Assembly: GCA_030428385.1 (NCBI GenBank)
Contig: JAUIDY010000047.1
Location: 1-43,237, forward strand
Source of the DNA: Rhodothermia bacterium
GTDB lineage: Bacteria > Bacteroidota > Rhodothermia > Rhodothermales > JAAAOL01
Direction of reading: 5' to 3'
DNA length: 43,237 nucleotides
The notes under the pieces were generated by a model. It made no database searches and was not told the origin of the DNA. It worked only from the letters and a program-made list of their open reading frames with translations. This document shows, piece by piece, positions 1 through 8,755 of this stretch (its first letter is position 1; each line of letters begins with the position of its first letter). Both the position numbers and the translations under genes were made by a program.

Positions 1-94
1 TTCCATCATCGGTGAGTTTGATGCCAAGGGGGGAGGTGGCCGTAAAGCCGCAGTTGTAGCCTGTCGGTGCGTTAGTTACTCCCGAGAAGTGCAT
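1..94 (-). CDS. Partial reading frame downstream of the kinase, cut by the left edge
   Basis: An open frame starts at an ATG whose first base is 94, inside the last codons of the kinase gene, and stays open to the window edge. It would encode about 31 residues, beginning MHFSGVTNAPTGYNCGF and ending near LGIKLTDDG. The start lies 20 bases before the end of the kinase stop codon, an arrangement typical of translational coupling, so this may be the third gene of the sigma factor-kinase operon. The translated piece looks like ordinary protein but is too short to assign to a family. The true start could lie further upstream in the same frame, and chance openness over 94 bases cannot be excluded. 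Confidence 0.4.
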   Translation of the reverse strand, partial: MHFSGVTNAPTGYNCGFTATSPLGIKLTDDG

Positions 95-2813
95 CTCGCT
101 CGGCTTCCACAGAATCCGGGTTGATGGACCATGCAAACCGGACGCCGCTTTGCTCAAGCTGGGCCCGCAGGTTCAGGCCCAGGTTGAAGTTCGTCACGGC
201 AGCGTTTAAGTGTTCAGTTGAGGACGTGGTGTGTGCCAGGGCCCGATGCACCCGGGCCGTGGTAACGTAGGCCAGGCTCAGGTTTTCTTGCCATGCGGCA
301 TTTTCGGGGTCCGAAGTGACGCCGTCTTCAAACACTGCAACGGCTCGTTCGCAGGAGGGCAGCGCCTGCGCGGGTCGTTCGATATCGAGCAGCAATTCGC
401 AATAGGAGCGCCGCGTGATGCCGAGGCCGTTGGCCCCTTCGCCGCTTTTAGTGTCGAGGGCATAGATGTGCTCTTTCAGCGCCAGGGATTCGTCGTAAGC
501 CGCCAGGGCTTCGGGAATTTGGCCCATGTCCATAAGCACGCCTGCAATGGAGGCATGAATACCCGCTTCTCCGGCATAGCTCAGAATATTGGTGGTGTCT
601 GCGGCGGCCAAGGTCTGGGAAATGGCCAGCGCCGTTTGATGGGCGGTCAGGGCCTCTTCCGGTCGATCCAGCGAACTGAGCATGGAGCCGAGCTTGCTGT
701 AGCCGGTGCGCACGCAAAACTGAACGCGGGGGTTGGTGGGGTGGATGTCGGCCATCCATTCCAAAAAAGGAAGCGTTTTTTCGGTGAGAATATCCAGTCC
801 TAGTTGGTGGTCACCGCCGAACGAGGCCCGGTCCACCTGGTACGCATACACCCGCCACCGCTCAATCTGGATGTCTAGATGGCGGGGGTTTTGTTCGGAC
901 AGGCGCTCCAACACGGGCTCGGCAGCCTCTAAATGAGGCAGGCTTTCATCGAGCCGCCCCGCCCAGACCAGCCACCAACCTAACTCGCTGCGGATGCGGG
1001 CGGCGTCAAAGGCGGCGGTGTCATTGGTGGGGTCTGCTTCGATCACCGGAGTGAGCAGATCGAGTGCCCGCTGGCTCAGGGCGATGGCTTGTTCGTTGTC
1101 GCTGCCCCACGACAACAGCACGGCGAGGCGGCCCATGCTGACGGCGTAGTGATGCTGCGACACTAGGTTGGTGGTGTCGCGCTGCCAGTCGGCCTCGTGG
1201 ATGGCCAGCGCCTTGCGGTATTGCTCCGTCGCACCGGTGAGGTCGCCGAGGTTGGGAAAATGCGGATCGCCCTGGATTTCGCCGACGCGCTGGTAGGCTT
1301 CGGCAAGTTCGAGCTGCAGCGTGGGGTCGTCGCCCGCTTCTTGGGCCAGCAGGTCGAGGTATTTCAGCGCCTGGCCCACCAGCATCTGCCGGGCCGGGGT
1401 GGCTCCCGGCAACTCGCGCACGGCGTCGTGGAGGTCGAACAGCAAGGTGTTGGCGAGGACGCGCACGTCGTTGAAGCGGGCGTGGGCGCGGTCGCGTTCG
1501 GCAGCAGCTACGCGGGCTTGATACGCCGTCGCCAGGATGCCGCCAAGCAGGATCAGGGCCACGAGCACCGTTGCCGCTACGCCCATCGTGTGCCGCTGCA
1601 CCAGCTTCGTCACGCGGTAGCCGAGCGTATCGGGGCGGGCGACGATGGGAAGCTGATGCAGGTGCCGCCGCAGGTCTTCGCTCAGTTGCTCCACCGACGC
1701 ATAACGTCGCTCCGGCTCTTTGCGCAGCGCCTTGAGCACGACGGTGTCGAGGTCGCCCCGGAGCCGCCTGTACAGCCGGTCCGGCTGTGTGTCTCGCGCT
1801 GCGCTGATGGCGGCGGGTGTTTTGGCGAGACGGGTAGTCGTGGCTGTGGGCTTGTCGTCCACATGCCGCACCGCCGTGCTAGGCCGTTGGGGTTGTTGCT
1901 GGCAGATCACCCGCTCGACCTGCGTAGGCGAAAGATCGCGTACCTGATACGGACGGTGACCCGTCAGCAGTTCATACAGGATGATGCCCAGGGCATACAC
2001 ATCGGTAGCGGTGGTGACGGGCTGGCCCCGCACCTGCTCCGGGCTCGCGTATTCGGGCGTCATCACCCGCATGCCCGTGTGGGTGAGCGGGAGCGCCTCG
2101 GTGCTTTCCTCATCAAGCAGCTTGGCAATCCCAAAGTCGAGCAGCTTGACGGTGCCGTCGCTTGCCACGAGGATGTTAGAGGGCTTGAGGTCGCGGTGGA
2201 TGACGAGGTTGCGGTGGGCATATTGCACGGCGTCGCACACCGTGCGGAAGAGATCAAGGCGCTGGTTGGTGGAGAGGCGGTGGGTGTCGCAGTAGGTGGT
2301 GATGGGCTGGCCTTCCACATACGTCATGACGAGGTAGGGCAGCCCTTCCTCGGTCAGGCCGCCATCCAGCAACCGGGCAATGTTGGGATGTTGCAGGCGG
2401 GCAAGGATCTGTCGCTCGTAGCGCAGGCGCTGGTGCAGGTCGGCACGGCGGCTGCCATGGCGGACGAGCTTGATGGCGACCTGCTGCTCAAACTCACCAT
2501 CGGCCCGCTCCGCGAGGTATACCTCGCCCATGCCGCCATGCCCGATCTCGCGCACCAGCCGGTAGGGTCCCATGCGCGTCCCCGAGCGGTCGGGCAGGTG
2601 GTTGTTTTCGGCCACCAGCGACAGCGCCTCTTCATGCACCGACGCTTCCATAAAGTCGGGGTCGTCGTCCAGCGAGTCGAGCAGGCCCTCCACTTCGTGC
2701 CGTACCGCCGCGCTGGGGCAGACGGTGTCGAGAAACGCCACGCGCTCGGCAGGAGGCAGCGCCACCGCCTCGTTAAAAATGTCCTTTAACAACAGCCAGC
2801 GTTCGGTATCCAT
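72..2813 (-). CDS. Membrane-anchored Ser/Thr protein kinase with C-terminal TPR-like repeats
   Basis: A 913-residue Hanks-type (PknB-like) kinase that phosphorylates Ser/Thr on partner proteins. From the ATG at 2813, the glycine-rich loop GHGGMGEV lies near residue 91, the ATP-binding lysine of VAIKL near 115, the catalytic loop HRDLKPSN near 206 and DFG near 226, so the catalytic set is intact. A single membrane helix follows at about 408-430. The remaining roughly 480 residues are alpha-helical with TPR-like repeats and probably form a sensor or scaffold in the periplasm. An in-frame GTG at 2834 would add seven residues; the ATG is preferred because the conserved-looking MDTERW begins there. 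The gene lies 213 bp downstream of an ECF sigma factor on the same strand, a pairing common in bacteria with this kinase type. Its substrate is unknown. Confidence 0.9.
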   Translation of the reverse strand: MDTERWLLLKDIFNEAVALPPAERVAFLDTVCPSAAVRHEVEGLLDSLDDDPDFMEASVHEEALSLVAENNHLPDRSGTRMGPYRLVREIGHGGMGEVYLAERADGEFEQQVAIKLVRHGSRRADLHQRLRYERQILARLQHPNIARLLDGGLTEEGLPYLVMTYVEGQPITTYCDTHRLSTNQRLDLFRTVCDAVQYAHRNLVIHRDLKPSNILVASDGTVKLLDFGIAKLLDEESTEALPLTHTGMRVMTPEYASPEQVRGQPVTTATDVYALGIILYELLTGHRPYQVRDLSPTQVERVICQQQPQRPSTAVRHVDDKPTATTTRLAKTPAAISAARDTQPDRLYRRLRGDLDTVVLKALRKEPERRYASVEQLSEDLRRHLHQLPIVARPDTLGYRVTKLVQRHTMGVAATVLVALILLGGILATAYQARVAAAERDRAHARFNDVRVLANTLLFDLHDAVRELPGATPARQMLVGQALKYLDLLAQEAGDDPTLQLELAEAYQRVGEIQGDPHFPNLGDLTGATEQYRKALAIHEADWQRDTTNLVSQHHYAVSMGRLAVLLSWGSDNEQAIALSQRALDLLTPVIEADPTNDTAAFDAARIRSELGWWLVWAGRLDESLPHLEAAEPVLERLSEQNPRHLDIQIERWRVYAYQVDRASFGGDHQLGLDILTEKTLPFLEWMADIHPTNPRVQFCVRTGYSKLGSMLSSLDRPEEALTAHQTALAISQTLAAADTTNILSYAGEAGIHASIAGVLMDMGQIPEALAAYDESLALKEHIYALDTKSGEGANGLGITRRSYCELLLDIERPAQALPSCERAVAVFEDGVTSDPENAAWQENLSLAYVTTARVHRALAHTTSSTEHLNAAVTNFNLGLNLRAQLEQSGVRFAWSINPDSVEAERDALLGSN

Positions 2814-2880
2814 CCGAGCGGGAATTAGGGGCACAAAAAGTATGGTAGCGACATAGCGACGTTTATCGGCAAACTAGCTC

Positions 2881-2970
2881 ATGGCGGTTTGGCTATCAGC
2901 TATTGGCTGTCAGCTATTCGTGGTGGTGTTTCCGGGCAGGGTCGCCACGGGGGGCGACCCCTACGGGGTT
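2881..2970. repeat. Intergenic repeat cluster with a GGGTCGCC palindrome
   Basis: The spacer between the sigma factor and kinase genes contains two copies of CAGCTATT within the first 40 bases. These are followed at 2939-2960 by a perfect 8-bp inverted repeat, GGGTCGCC and GGCGACCC around a 6-base loop, flanked by CTACGGG. The same palindrome with the same flank occurs in the opposite orientation at 36768-36796. That makes it a dispersed repeat rather than a local hairpin. A C-rich run follows (2995-3030). No promoter is obvious. Confidence 0.7.
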
Positions 2971-3026
2971 CGGGACAAACGTTTTCCTCATCCCCCAACC
3001 CGCTCCCCTCTTCCCTCTTCCCTCAC

Positions 3027-3596
3027 TCATCGTTCGTCCGAGAGCGAACGCCGCAGCCACGCCTTCGCCATCAGCCAGTCGCGCTTCACGGTGGCGGGCG
3101 AAATATCCAACACCTCGGCGGTTTCTTCGATGGTGAGGCCCCCGAAGTAGCGGCATTCTACCACCCGGCACAGCCGCGCATCCACCGTTTCAAGCTGCGT
3201 AAGGGCTTGGTCCAGCGACAGCAATTCCTCCACGCGGTCTTCTGAAAACACGACGGCGCGATCCAGCGACAGGTGCGGGCTGCCACCGCCCCGCTTCGCC
3301 CGTTTGCGCTGGCGGGCATAGTCGATCAAAATATGCCGCATCACGCGGGCCGCCACGGCGAAGAAGTGCGCCCGGTTTTGCCACGGGGCCTGGTCATGCC
3401 CCACGAGGTTGATAAACGCCTCGTGGACAAGGTCGGTGGTGTGGAAGGTGTGGTCGGCCCGCTCATGCCACAGGTGATGGTGCGCCAGCCGCCGCAACTC
3501 GTCGTACACCAGCGGCATCAGTTCCTCTGCCGCATCGGAATCCCCGGCGCGCCATTTCAGCAGCAGTTGGGTGACTTCACGTTCGGGGGGCACCAT
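3027..3596 (-). CDS. ECF-family RNA polymerase sigma factor
   Basis: A 189-residue alternative sigma factor that would direct RNA polymerase to a specific promoter set. Region 2 is visible in the DLVHEAFINL and HFFAVAARVMRHILIDYAR stretches. Region 4, the helix-turn-helix for the -35 element, is LTIEETAEVLDISPATVKRDW near the C-terminus. The pattern fits the ECF group often encoded beside Ser/Thr kinases. The start chosen is the ATG at 3596 (MVPPEREVTQLL); the frame stays open to 3653, but the extra 19 residues are proline- and cysteine-rich and unlike this family. No anti-sigma gene is adjacent, and the kinase downstream is the likely regulator. It is divergent from the secreted protein starting at 3798. 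Confidence 0.92.
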   Translation of the reverse strand: MVPPEREVTQLLLKWRAGDSDAAEELMPLVYDELRRLAHHHLWHERADHTFHTTDLVHEAFINLVGHDQAPWQNRAHFFAVAARVMRHILIDYARQRKRAKRGGGSPHLSLDRAVVFSEDRVEELLSLDQALTQLETVDARLCRVVECRYFGGLTIEETAEVLDISPATVKRDWLMAKAWLRRSLSDER

Positions 3597-3797
3597 CGGG
3601 AAGCAGGGACAGCGAAAGGGGGTGGATAAGCAGAGCGGCATCAAAAATCGCACCGCTCCTTTCGGTTGCTCAGTTTAGGGGATGCGTAAAAAAAAATCAG
3701 CGTCATGAGCCGGTCTTCCTGAAAAAGTCGCTACAACGCCAGCAACGCTCAAAAAACGTTGTTAACCGCTCGACAGTCATCTCTTTTATACCCTCTC

Positions 3798-5417
3798 ATG
3801 AACCGCTTCTTGCTCTTTAGCGCGCTTTTCTTGTTGATCGTTGGTGCTTCACACGCACAAGTCAATGAAATTCCAAATCCCAGTTTTGAAAATTGGGGTC
3901 CACGTGCGCCTGTCTCGTATTTTACCACCAACACGCCCGAAGGGACCATTCAAAATGTGTTTCAATCGGGCGATGCCCAGGATGGAGCCTCGGCAGTCCA
4001 ACTGATCGCTCAGATTATTCCACCGACAAACGTGACGACGGCGGGTGCGGTGAGTTCGTGCATTTCTAATAACTGTGACAGTGGCGAAGACATCCCCGCA
4101 CGCGACCAACTTTTCCCCATTTCGCAACGCTACGAATACATTTGTGGTTATTACAAGGCCACTTTTGTAGGCGGTGACCAACTGTTTATTGCCGCCGACA
4201 TGCTGGTGGAATCGGGGGGCGAAGCACCGGATCCGGTGGGGGGTACCAACTTGGCCACGGGCGACCGTCTCCTTCCAGAACCCGCCGCTGACTGGACGCG
4301 GTTTCAAAAGCCGATTACCTACATTCCCGGTTTTAATGGCACGCCCGATTACACCCTGCTTGCCTTCATCCTGGTGGGCCCCGACCTGCAGGCCAACGCC
4401 ATCGTCAACCCGAATAGCACTGCGTTTGTAGATAACATCTTCTTTTGTGATGCGGATGGCGACCTTGTGGGGCCCGGTGGTGGTGGAGACGACGACGAGG
4501 GTGTACTGTTTATCGTGGATGATGCCAGTGCCCTGAATGCATCGGATCAGGCCATTCAGAATCTGATGGAAAGCCTGGATGAGGAAGTCACGGTGGTAAG
4601 CGACGAAGCGGTTCTGGATGAGGATGCCAACGACCGGGAGATCATTGTTATTTCGGCAACGGCGCAAGCCGCGAGTATGCAGGCTAATTTCTCCGAACGA
4701 GGCAAGCCGGTGCTGTCGATGGATGCGGAACTGTTCAGCAGCCTCGGCATGACGGGCAACCTGGAAGACGCCGACTTTGGCACCACCGAATCGCTCAGCA
4801 GTCTTTCCGTAGTGGATGGCAGCCACCCCATCGCCAATGGGTTCACGGGCAACGCCGAGGTTTATGTTAGTGCTACGCCGATGGTGTGGGGACAGCCCAA
4901 TGCTTCGGCCAGTGATATTGTGGCCGAAGATGAATCGGGGCGCGCTACCATTTTTGCATACGAAGCCGGGAGGCCAATGGTAGATGGCACGGCTCCGGCC
5001 CGTCGCCTGGGCTTCTTTATGAGCGATGAGGGAGCGGCGGTGGCTACCTCCGACGGCATGGTCTTGCTCGAAAACGCCTTGCTGTGGGTGTTGGGACGTG
5101 AAGGGGAGATAAGTAGCACCGTGGATATCGAAGCGGTCGGCGGTGAACTCCCGACAGCGTTTGCCCTCGACCAAAACTATCCGAACCCCTTCAACCCAAC
5201 CACCGTCATTCCCTTCGACCTCACCGAAGCGGGTTTCGTGCGCCTGACCGTCTACAACACCCTCGGGCAAGAGGTGGCGCGGCTCGTGGATCAGGTGCTG
5301 CCCTCCGGGCGTTTTAATGCCTCCTTCGAAGCCGCCGACCTTCCCAGCGGCACCTACCTCTACCGCCTCGAAGCCAACGGACACACGCAGGCCCGGACCA
5401 TGCTTTTGCTGAAATAG
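3798..5417 (+). CDS. Secreted protein with GATase-like domain and T9SS sorting tail
   Basis: A 539-residue exported protein of unknown exact function. The signal peptide runs from MNRFLLFSALF to about SHA-Q (residue 18); an upstream in-frame ATG at 3759 would bury it and was rejected. Residues about 20-215 have the pattern of a carbohydrate-binding-like beta-sandwich (NPSFENW, VDNIFFCDADGD). Residues about 235-440 (VLFIVDDASALNASD, GSHPIANGF, LGFFMSDEGA) resemble a ThuA/class-I glutamine-amidotransferase-like fold, with no catalytic Cys recognised. The last 80 residues begin near QNYPNPFNPTT and end RTMLLLK, the classic T9SS C-terminal sorting domain, so the protein should be secreted across the outer membrane and possibly attached to the surface. 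It is followed by a lipoprotein gene in the same direction. Confidence 0.82.
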   Translation: MNRFLLFSALFLLIVGASHAQVNEIPNPSFENWGPRAPVSYFTTNTPEGTIQNVFQSGDAQDGASAVQLIAQIIPPTNVTTAGAVSSCISNNCDSGEDIPARDQLFPISQRYEYICGYYKATFVGGDQLFIAADMLVESGGEAPDPVGGTNLATGDRLLPEPAADWTRFQKPITYIPGFNGTPDYTLLAFILVGPDLQANAIVNPNSTAFVDNIFFCDADGDLVGPGGGGDDDEGVLFIVDDASALNASDQAIQNLMESLDEEVTVVSDEAVLDEDANDREIIVISATAQAASMQANFSERGKPVLSMDAELFSSLGMTGNLEDADFGTTESLSSLSVVDGSHPIANGFTGNAEVYVSATPMVWGQPNASASDIVAEDESGRATIFAYEAGRPMVDGTAPARRLGFFMSDEGAAVATSDGMVLLENALLWVLGREGEISSTVDIEAVGGELPTAFALDQNYPNPFNPTTVIPFDLTEAGFVRLTVYNTLGQEVARLVDQVLPSGRFNASFEAADLPSGTYLYRLEANGHTQARTMLLLK

Positions 5418-5439
5418 AGGGAGAGGGAAGGGGGCTGTA

Positions 5440-5490
5440 ACTTGATTGACCTGCGACCTGATCGACCTGCTAACCTGATCGACCAAATTC
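5440..5490 (+). repeat. Three imperfect 16-18 bp tandem copies between two genes
   Basis: Three copies of a unit close to ACCTGATCGACCTGC lie end to end at 5440-5455, 5456-5472 and 5473-5490. The first copy is the most diverged (ACTTGATTGACCTGCG). They occupy the spacer just upstream of the lipoprotein start at 5509. They could be a small variable repeat or repeated protein-binding sites; the sequence does not decide. Confidence 0.6.
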
Positions 5491-5508
5491 CAACCAACCT
5501 GTAGTACC

Positions 5509-6072
5509 ATGAAACGCACCGTATTTACCTTTTTTGTTAGCCTGTTCCTGATCCTTGGTTTTAGCGCCTGCGACAGTGGCGGCTCGGATGATGACAACCC
5601 GGCGCCGGGGGCGAACAGCTTCTCCGCTGAAGTGGGAGGCGACCTAACGCTGGTCTTGAACGGAACCGCTGGGTTTGGCGCAGCGCAGAACCTTGAAAAC
5701 GGGGCAGAAGGCTTTGCTCTGGGTATGACCACCACCGCGGGAAGTGGAGTGGGAGCCGTCATCACGCTGGGTATTGTGGATGGCGGGCGTCCCGATGAAG
5801 GCACCTATTCCATCGCCAACTACGCGAATGCCACGGGGGCACAGGATCTGGTGGGACAGGTGATTGGCACTTTCCAGTTTAATGGCGAAACGTACCTTTC
5901 CAGCGGCGGCACCATGCGGATCACCGATTCGTCGTCCAACAACCTCAAAGGCGAGTTTAACATGACCGCTCAAACGTTTACCGGCGAAGGCCTGCCGCCT
6001 GCCCAGACCATCACCATCGAGGGGGCGTTTGATGCGTTTGGGGTGGATCTCACCGGACGGCAGGGCTGGTAA
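5509..6072 (+). CDS. Predicted lipoprotein of unknown function
   Basis: A 187-residue product with a lipoprotein signal: MKRTVFTFFVSLFLILG, then FSAC with the lipidated cysteine near residue 21, followed by an acidic GGSDDD stretch. In Bacteroidota, residues just after the cysteine often influence surface export of lipoproteins. The mature part is glycine-, threonine- and asparagine-rich and looks like an all-beta domain (TLVLNGTAGFGAA, GGTMRITDSSSNN), with no catalytic motif. I do not recognise the family. It follows the T9SS protein in the same direction with a 91-bp gap holding short tandem repeats, so it may be co-transcribed. Confidence 0.8.
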   Translation: MKRTVFTFFVSLFLILGFSACDSGGSDDDNPAPGANSFSAEVGGDLTLVLNGTAGFGAAQNLENGAEGFALGMTTTAGSGVGAVITLGIVDGGRPDEGTYSIANYANATGAQDLVGQVIGTFQFNGETYLSSGGTMRITDSSSNNLKGEFNMTAQTFTGEGLPPAQTITIEGAFDAFGVDLTGRQGW

Positions 6073-6109
6073 AATCAATTTGATGATGCCCGAATGTGCA
6101 ATGGGCATT

Positions 6110-6150
6110 CCCTCTCCCTTGATGGGAGAGGGCCAGGGTGAGGGTGAAAT
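6110..6150. repeat. Dispersed palindromic repeat, CCCTCTCCC hairpin copy 1
   Basis: A perfect 9-bp inverted repeat (CCCTCTCCC at 6110-6118, GGGAGAGGG at 6124-6132, loop TTGAT) is followed by CAGGGTGAGGGTGA. The whole unit is present in reverse complement at 36660-36699, including the flanking CACCCTCACCCTG block. It lies just after the lipoprotein stop and could act as a 3' hairpin, but there is no T-run, so it is called a dispersed repeat. Confidence 0.75.
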
Positions 6151-6183
6151 GAAAAAGGCAGCCCTTCAACTTTTCCATGTTTC

Positions 6184-6864
6184 ATGACTTTAAGATCTAA
6201 CCTGCTGCTTGCCCTGGTAGGGCCGGTACTACTCGCCTTGGTACCGTACGAAACCGATCCCGCGTTGCACGCGGAGCACCGTGCTCCCGTGCCGCAAGGC
6301 GTGCTCCCGGTAGGTGTTGGCATTGTCTCTCCGCACCTGACGCCGGAGCAGCCGCTGTATTTTTACAGCGTGCGTGACTATGACACCATGCCGTACCAAC
6401 TCACGCCGGTCGATAGCCTCACATTTAAACGAGGTGATTACCACATCGACATCGCCACCGCGCCGCCGTGGTTCGTGCCGGAGTCGTTTAAGTTGGATTA
6501 CGATCTCTTGACGATGCGGGCGAAAACCCTCACGCGCCAATGGATCGAGGTGGTCGTTAATCAGCAAACAGGCGAGACGCGGTGGGTGAGCCGCCAGGCC
6601 GTCGATTTTCAGCCGTGGCCCGACTTTTTGTTAAACGTCATCGCTGTAGAAGTGCCGAACCCCGAAATCAACCCGGTCCGTGCCCGCCCGTTTGAGGCGG
6701 CGTCGGTGGTGGCGAAAACAACGGGATTGTTGCAACCGCTGGCGGTACAGGGCGAGTGGCTCCAGGTGGGCCCGTCGATGCTGGGCGATGAAGCCGCGCC
6801 GAAAGGCTGGATTCGCTGGACCGACGGGGAGCGGCTGCTGCTTGTCTATTCGCTGCTGAGTTGA
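6184..6864 (+). CDS. Exported or membrane-anchored protein of unknown function
   Basis: A 226-residue product with a hydrophobic N-terminus (LLLALVGPVLLALVPY, residues about 7-22) that should act as signal or anchor. The body contains short beta-rich segments (LYFYSVRDYDTMP, WIEVVVNQQTGETRWVSRQ) and a C-terminal part (TTGLLQPLAVQGEWLQVG, GWIRWTDGERLLLVYSLLS) that resembles a bacterial SH3-like fold; that resemblance is inference. I do not recognise the family. Its last 19 bases overlap the 3' end of the oxidase-fold gene on the other strand, so the two genes are convergent and overlapping. Confidence 0.72.
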   Translation: MTLRSNLLLALVGPVLLALVPYETDPALHAEHRAPVPQGVLPVGVGIVSPHLTPEQPLYFYSVRDYDTMPYQLTPVDSLTFKRGDYHIDIATAPPWFVPESFKLDYDLLTMRAKTLTRQWIEVVVNQQTGETRWVSRQAVDFQPWPDFLLNVIAVEVPNPEINPVRARPFEAASVVAKTTGLLQPLAVQGEWLQVGPSMLGDEAAPKGWIRWTDGERLLLVYSLLS

Positions 6865-7406
6865 GCCAGCGGGGCCGGTAGCCCGTCGAGGCTTTCGACG
6901 TTTTTTTCCTGCTGGTACGCTTCCACTTTTTCGGGTCCCTTCACCTCGGCCCAGCGGATAAGCGTGTCGCGTTGGCCCACATAATCCATAAACGGGACGG
7001 CAAACCCACACGAAGTCTGCACCTTGTGGATGTCGGCGATGATGATCTGGCGGATCCCCGGATACGATGGGAATTGAGCCAGCAGGTGGTCCCACTCGGC
7101 GTCGCCCGGGAGCACCGTGCGGCCGTTGCCGTAGAGCCGCAGGATGTTGGGCGGTCCGACGAAGGCGCAAAACATAAACGTCACTCGCCCATTTTCGGCG
7201 AGGTGCGCCGAAGTCTCGTTGCCACTGCCCGTGAGGTCGAGGTAGGCCACCTGATTCGGCGAGAGGATACAGAAGGAGTCGAGGCCCTTCGGCGAGAGGT
7301 TGATATGTCCCGTTTCAGCCAGCGGGGCGGTGGCGACGAAGAACAGCGGCTGCTCGCGGATAAACGTTTCCAGCGTGGGCGACAGCGCGTCGAAGAACTT
7401 TCCCAT
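6846..7406 (-). CDS. Pyridoxamine 5'-phosphate oxidase-fold (FMN-binding) protein
   Basis: A 186-residue cytosolic protein of the split-barrel PNPOx-like superfamily, members of which bind FMN or related cofactors and reduce varied substrates. Family features seen are QPLFFVATAPLAETGHINLSPKG near residue 20, YLDLTGSGNETSAHLAENGRVTFMF, and ILRLYGNGRTV. The start is the ATG at 7406 (MGKFFDAL); the frame is open to 7613, but the added residues overlap the porin 3' end and are not protein-like. It lies downstream of the porin on the same strand with 130 bp between them. The substrate cannot be predicted; the C-terminal 45 residues extend past the barrel. Confidence 0.85.
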   Translation of the reverse strand: MGKFFDALSPTLETFIREQPLFFVATAPLAETGHINLSPKGLDSFCILSPNQVAYLDLTGSGNETSAHLAENGRVTFMFCAFVGPPNILRLYGNGRTVLPGDAEWDHLLAQFPSYPGIRQIIIADIHKVQTSCGFAVPFMDYVGQRDTLIRWAEVKGPEKVEAYQQEKNVESLDGLPAPLAQLSSE

Positions 7407-7536
7407 AACGATCAGCAGATGGAGGGGAGCAAAGCGGATCGTCAGTACCCGACACATGACCCATGGTTCGGGTCCTTCGTCAAAAAGCGGTAACGAGAAG
7501 CGGCCTTGCACCCGCCGAACGTCGTGGGCGCGGATA

Positions 7537-8715
7537 TCAGAAGACAAACTGAAACTGTAGCACCACGAGGTGCTGACGGGCGGGTTCGGCGCTGTCGGGG
7601 TAAGCGTTGGCATAGGCCAGCGTCACGCGCTCCCGATGATAGGCTTCGCCCCGCCGCGCACTCAGGCTATAACTCAGGCCCGCCGTGAGATACGTGTCGG
7701 CCCCTTCATCGGCGAAGGGATGCAGCCCTTCATAGCGGGCAAAGGCTTCGCCATTATTCAGCAGCCGAACGGCCCCCGTCATGCTGTAGCCGATCAGGTG
7801 CTGCGCATCGCCGGAGGAGCCGTTGGGGGCCTCATAGTGGATACCCAGCAGATCGGCCTTGAGGCGTACCGGTTGGCTGCCGGGGTTGGCGCCCCAGTAC
7901 ACGTGTGCCGCATAGGTGCTATAGGCTCGTCCGCCTGCTCCCTCAGCAGCAGCGGTGTTTGGGTTCTCCGAACCATTGTACCCCGCAAAGGCACCCACTT
8001 CCAGACCAGCAAGCGCGCTCGGCATATAGCCCAGGTAGGTACTCACCGCGAGCCCGTTGCGATCAATGCCACGTGTCGCATCTCCCCCACTCACACTCTC
8101 GCGGAAGTTGCCCCGCGTACGACTAAAGCTGCCATCGCCGTTGTGCAAGAACAGGTGAAACCGGGTGGTTGCTGTTTGAAAGCGTGCTTCCACCCCAAAG
8201 TCGCGCCCGCTCGAGCCAATCGTTCTTCGGGCCCAACGTTCCGCGATGGCGGCGCGGTCTACCGCATCAATCTGGGTCATCGAGGTGAAGGTAGCCGCTC
8301 GGGGCTGGGCACCAGCGAGGTACCCAACGCGGAGCAGCCAGTGCGGCGAGGGTGAATAGAATCCGAAAAGGTCGATGCTGGTCAGTGTGCCACTTCCTAT
8401 GTCCACATCATAATGAACGCCCAAGCGAGAACCTACGGTGGTCGTCGCCCGGAGGCGTGCCCTGCGGATTCCTAAGCCCAGACGCTCGATGTCATCAGAC
8501 GTCCCCGATGTAAAACCGTAGCTCAACCGGGGCTGAAAGGCACCGCGTATCTCCACACGGATGTCAGGGGCGCTGGTGGCCACGGTGGGGGCTGTTTCCT
8601 GGGCAACAGCAGGCGCATACGATAGAAACAGGCCAATCCATACCCACCACATGCTCCATCGACCAAACGCGGAAAGGATAGAGGAGGTGGAAGGGAGTGA
8701 GCGAACAGAAGACAT
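7537..8715 (-). CDS. Outer-membrane porin of the phosphate-selective porin O/P type
   Basis: A 392-residue beta-barrel channel for small solutes. After an export signal ending near SYAPAVAQ, the mature protein opens with IRVEIRGAFQPRLSYGF and LGIRRARLRATTTVGSRLGVHYDVDIGSG. This arrangement is typical of the Porin_O_P family, in which paired Arg residues line the pore. Alternating aromatic and polar strands run throughout, and the last residues HLVVLQFQFVF end in Phe, as outer-membrane barrels usually do. The start at 8715 (MSSVRSLP) is uncertain; the ATG at 8652 (MWWVWIGLF) gives a more compact signal peptide. It lies 108 bp downstream of a secreted carbonic anhydrase in the same direction, which suggests, but does not prove, a link to inorganic carbon uptake. 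Confidence 0.82.
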   Translation of the reverse strand: MSSVRSLPSTSSILSAFGRWSMWWVWIGLFLSYAPAVAQETAPTVATSAPDIRVEIRGAFQPRLSYGFTSGTSDDIERLGLGIRRARLRATTTVGSRLGVHYDVDIGSGTLTSIDLFGFYSPSPHWLLRVGYLAGAQPRAATFTSMTQIDAVDRAAIAERWARRTIGSSGRDFGVEARFQTATTRFHLFLHNGDGSFSRTRGNFRESVSGGDATRGIDRNGLAVSTYLGYMPSALAGLEVGAFAGYNGSENPNTAAAEGAGGRAYSTYAAHVYWGANPGSQPVRLKADLLGIHYEAPNGSSGDAQHLIGYSMTGAVRLLNNGEAFARYEGLHPFADEGADTYLTAGLSYSLSARRGEAYHRERVTLAYANAYPDSAEPARQHLVVLQFQFVF

Positions 8716-8755
8716 GAAGCAGAACAAAACACAGTGGAAGGAGGACAACAAGGAG

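Noticed and set aside
1197-2789. A 530-codon open frame on the plus strand opposite the kinase
   Set aside because: It is antisense to a kinase with all catalytic motifs, and its translation is His-, Gly- and Val-rich with no family pattern, as expected for a GC-rich shadow frame.
5440-5490. Possible CRISPR-like array
   Set aside because: Only three imperfect units directly abut each other with no unique spacers, so this is a short tandem repeat.
3849-5804. A 651-codon minus-strand frame
   Set aside because: It covers the antisense of a T9SS protein with an intact signal peptide and sorting tail, and the translation has no domain pattern.
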